Shown here in pieces: positions 63,701 to 64,000 of a DNA stretch of 64,000 bases; within the stretch, counting starts at the first letter, position 1; each line of letters opens with the position of its first letter. Under the pieces are notes generated by a model. It saw only the letters and a list, made by a program, of their open reading frames with translations, was not told the origin of the DNA and did not search any database. Source of the DNA: Pontibacter korlensis (GTDB lineage Bacteria; Bacteroidota; Bacteroidia; Cytophagales; Hymenobacteraceae); NCBI RefSeq assembly GCF_000973725.1, contig NZ_CP009621.1:4147001-4211000 (forward strand). Direction: 5' to 3'. The translations under genes were made by a program, and so were the position numbers.

Positions 63701-64000
63701 CTACTGCTTTTGGCCCAGAATGCGGTCCCGGTATGCCTTCAGGTATTCTTTATCTACTTTAGGGCGATTATTTACCTCCTCAAACTGCAACTCCCCCTGA
63801 TCGTTCTGCCACATCTTATACACAAAGACGTATCCGCCCCCACTCTTCTGCCAGCCATCAAACTTTCCAAAGCGCAAGTCATTTATCAGGATTGCACCTG
63901 CACGGTCTTTTTCAACGGAATAGTATCCTTTGGTGATGTATAGCAGGCGTTCCAGCTTTGGATGTCCTCGGTAAGGCTCTAAAAGCTCAGCGTTTTGTGG
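63701..64000 (-). CDS. C-terminal part of a YdjM-type metal-dependent hydrolase (partial)
   Basis: One hundred codons run in from the right edge to a TAG at 63701-63703. LERLLYITKGYYSVEKDRAG and NDLRFGKFDGWQKSGGGYVF match the end of the inner-membrane metal-dependent hydrolases of the YdjM/DUF457 type, whose tail has a similar NDLRFG block. The start and catalytic part lie outside. It precedes the SDR gene on the same strand by about 95 bp. Confidence 0.75.
   Translation of the reverse strand, partial: PQNAELLEPYRGHPKLERLLYITKGYYSVEKDRAGAILINDLRFGKFDGWQKSGGGYVFVYKMWQNDQGELQFEEVNNRPKVDKEYLKAYRDRILGQKQ

Overview
The window looks like a chromosomal segment of a Bacteroidetes bacterium, most likely order Cytophagales and close to Pontibacter/Hymenobacteraceae (inference from gene content, not a database match). 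Supporting signs are the -7 promoter element TAnnTTTG upstream of many genes, generally weak ribosome-binding sites, outer-membrane receptors with carboxypeptidase-regulatory-like N-termini, many short SPII lipoproteins, and housekeeping proteins that read as Bacteroidetes versions. Nearly all the sequence is ordinary, densely coding chromosome with strong hairpin terminators between convergent genes.

Layout. 1-8.5 kb: a lipoprotein/Pmp3 fusion, a PAS histidine kinase, a STAS-like protein, a stand-alone H-NOX haem sensor behind a 10-bp tandem repeat, CbpA with an unusual small partner, TruC, several small unknown proteins including a degenerate GIY-YIG protein, and a CDF metal transporter. 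8.6-21 kb: PanE, CstA, a decayed dprA behind a MerR regulator, alaS, gatB, a TlpA-like lipoprotein, a thioesterase with a possible polymerase III psi-like protein, Pcm and riboflavin synthase. 21-28 kb: DoxX, a TRIC-type channel, a TonB-dependent receptor, a sirtuin, a P-loop kinase, AlaA and the stump of an M2 (ACE-like) peptidase.

28.4-36.1 kb holds the mobile DNA. An intact 2.9-kb unit (33234-36125) carries an IS110-family transposase followed by a frameshifted TnpB. A 564-bp copy (28432-28995, opposite orientation) has the same two outer ends but has lost almost all coding sequence. Its right end sits exactly where the M2 peptidase gene is broken. The two copies bracket rmuC, dbpA and an AI-2E-type permease as inverted repeats. 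The long non-coding left end of the IS110 part is where a bridge RNA would be encoded, and the TnpB right end is where an omega RNA would be.

36-64 kb: acyltransferase, AraC-type regulators, a large outer-membrane barrel protein, OmpA, an Ada-like repair protein, paired TPR proteins, a RES-Xre toxin-antitoxin pair, exported peptidases and phosphodiesterase, a beta-CASP nuclease, a CYP152-type P450 peroxygenase, cell-wall amidase, M48 protease, gyrA with a wild-type quinolone region, an SDR enzyme and a partial YdjM-type hydrolase. A 93-bp AT-rich element with nested repeats lies in the longest gene-free gap of ordinary chromosome (58119-58631). I saw no tRNA, rRNA or CRISPR array.
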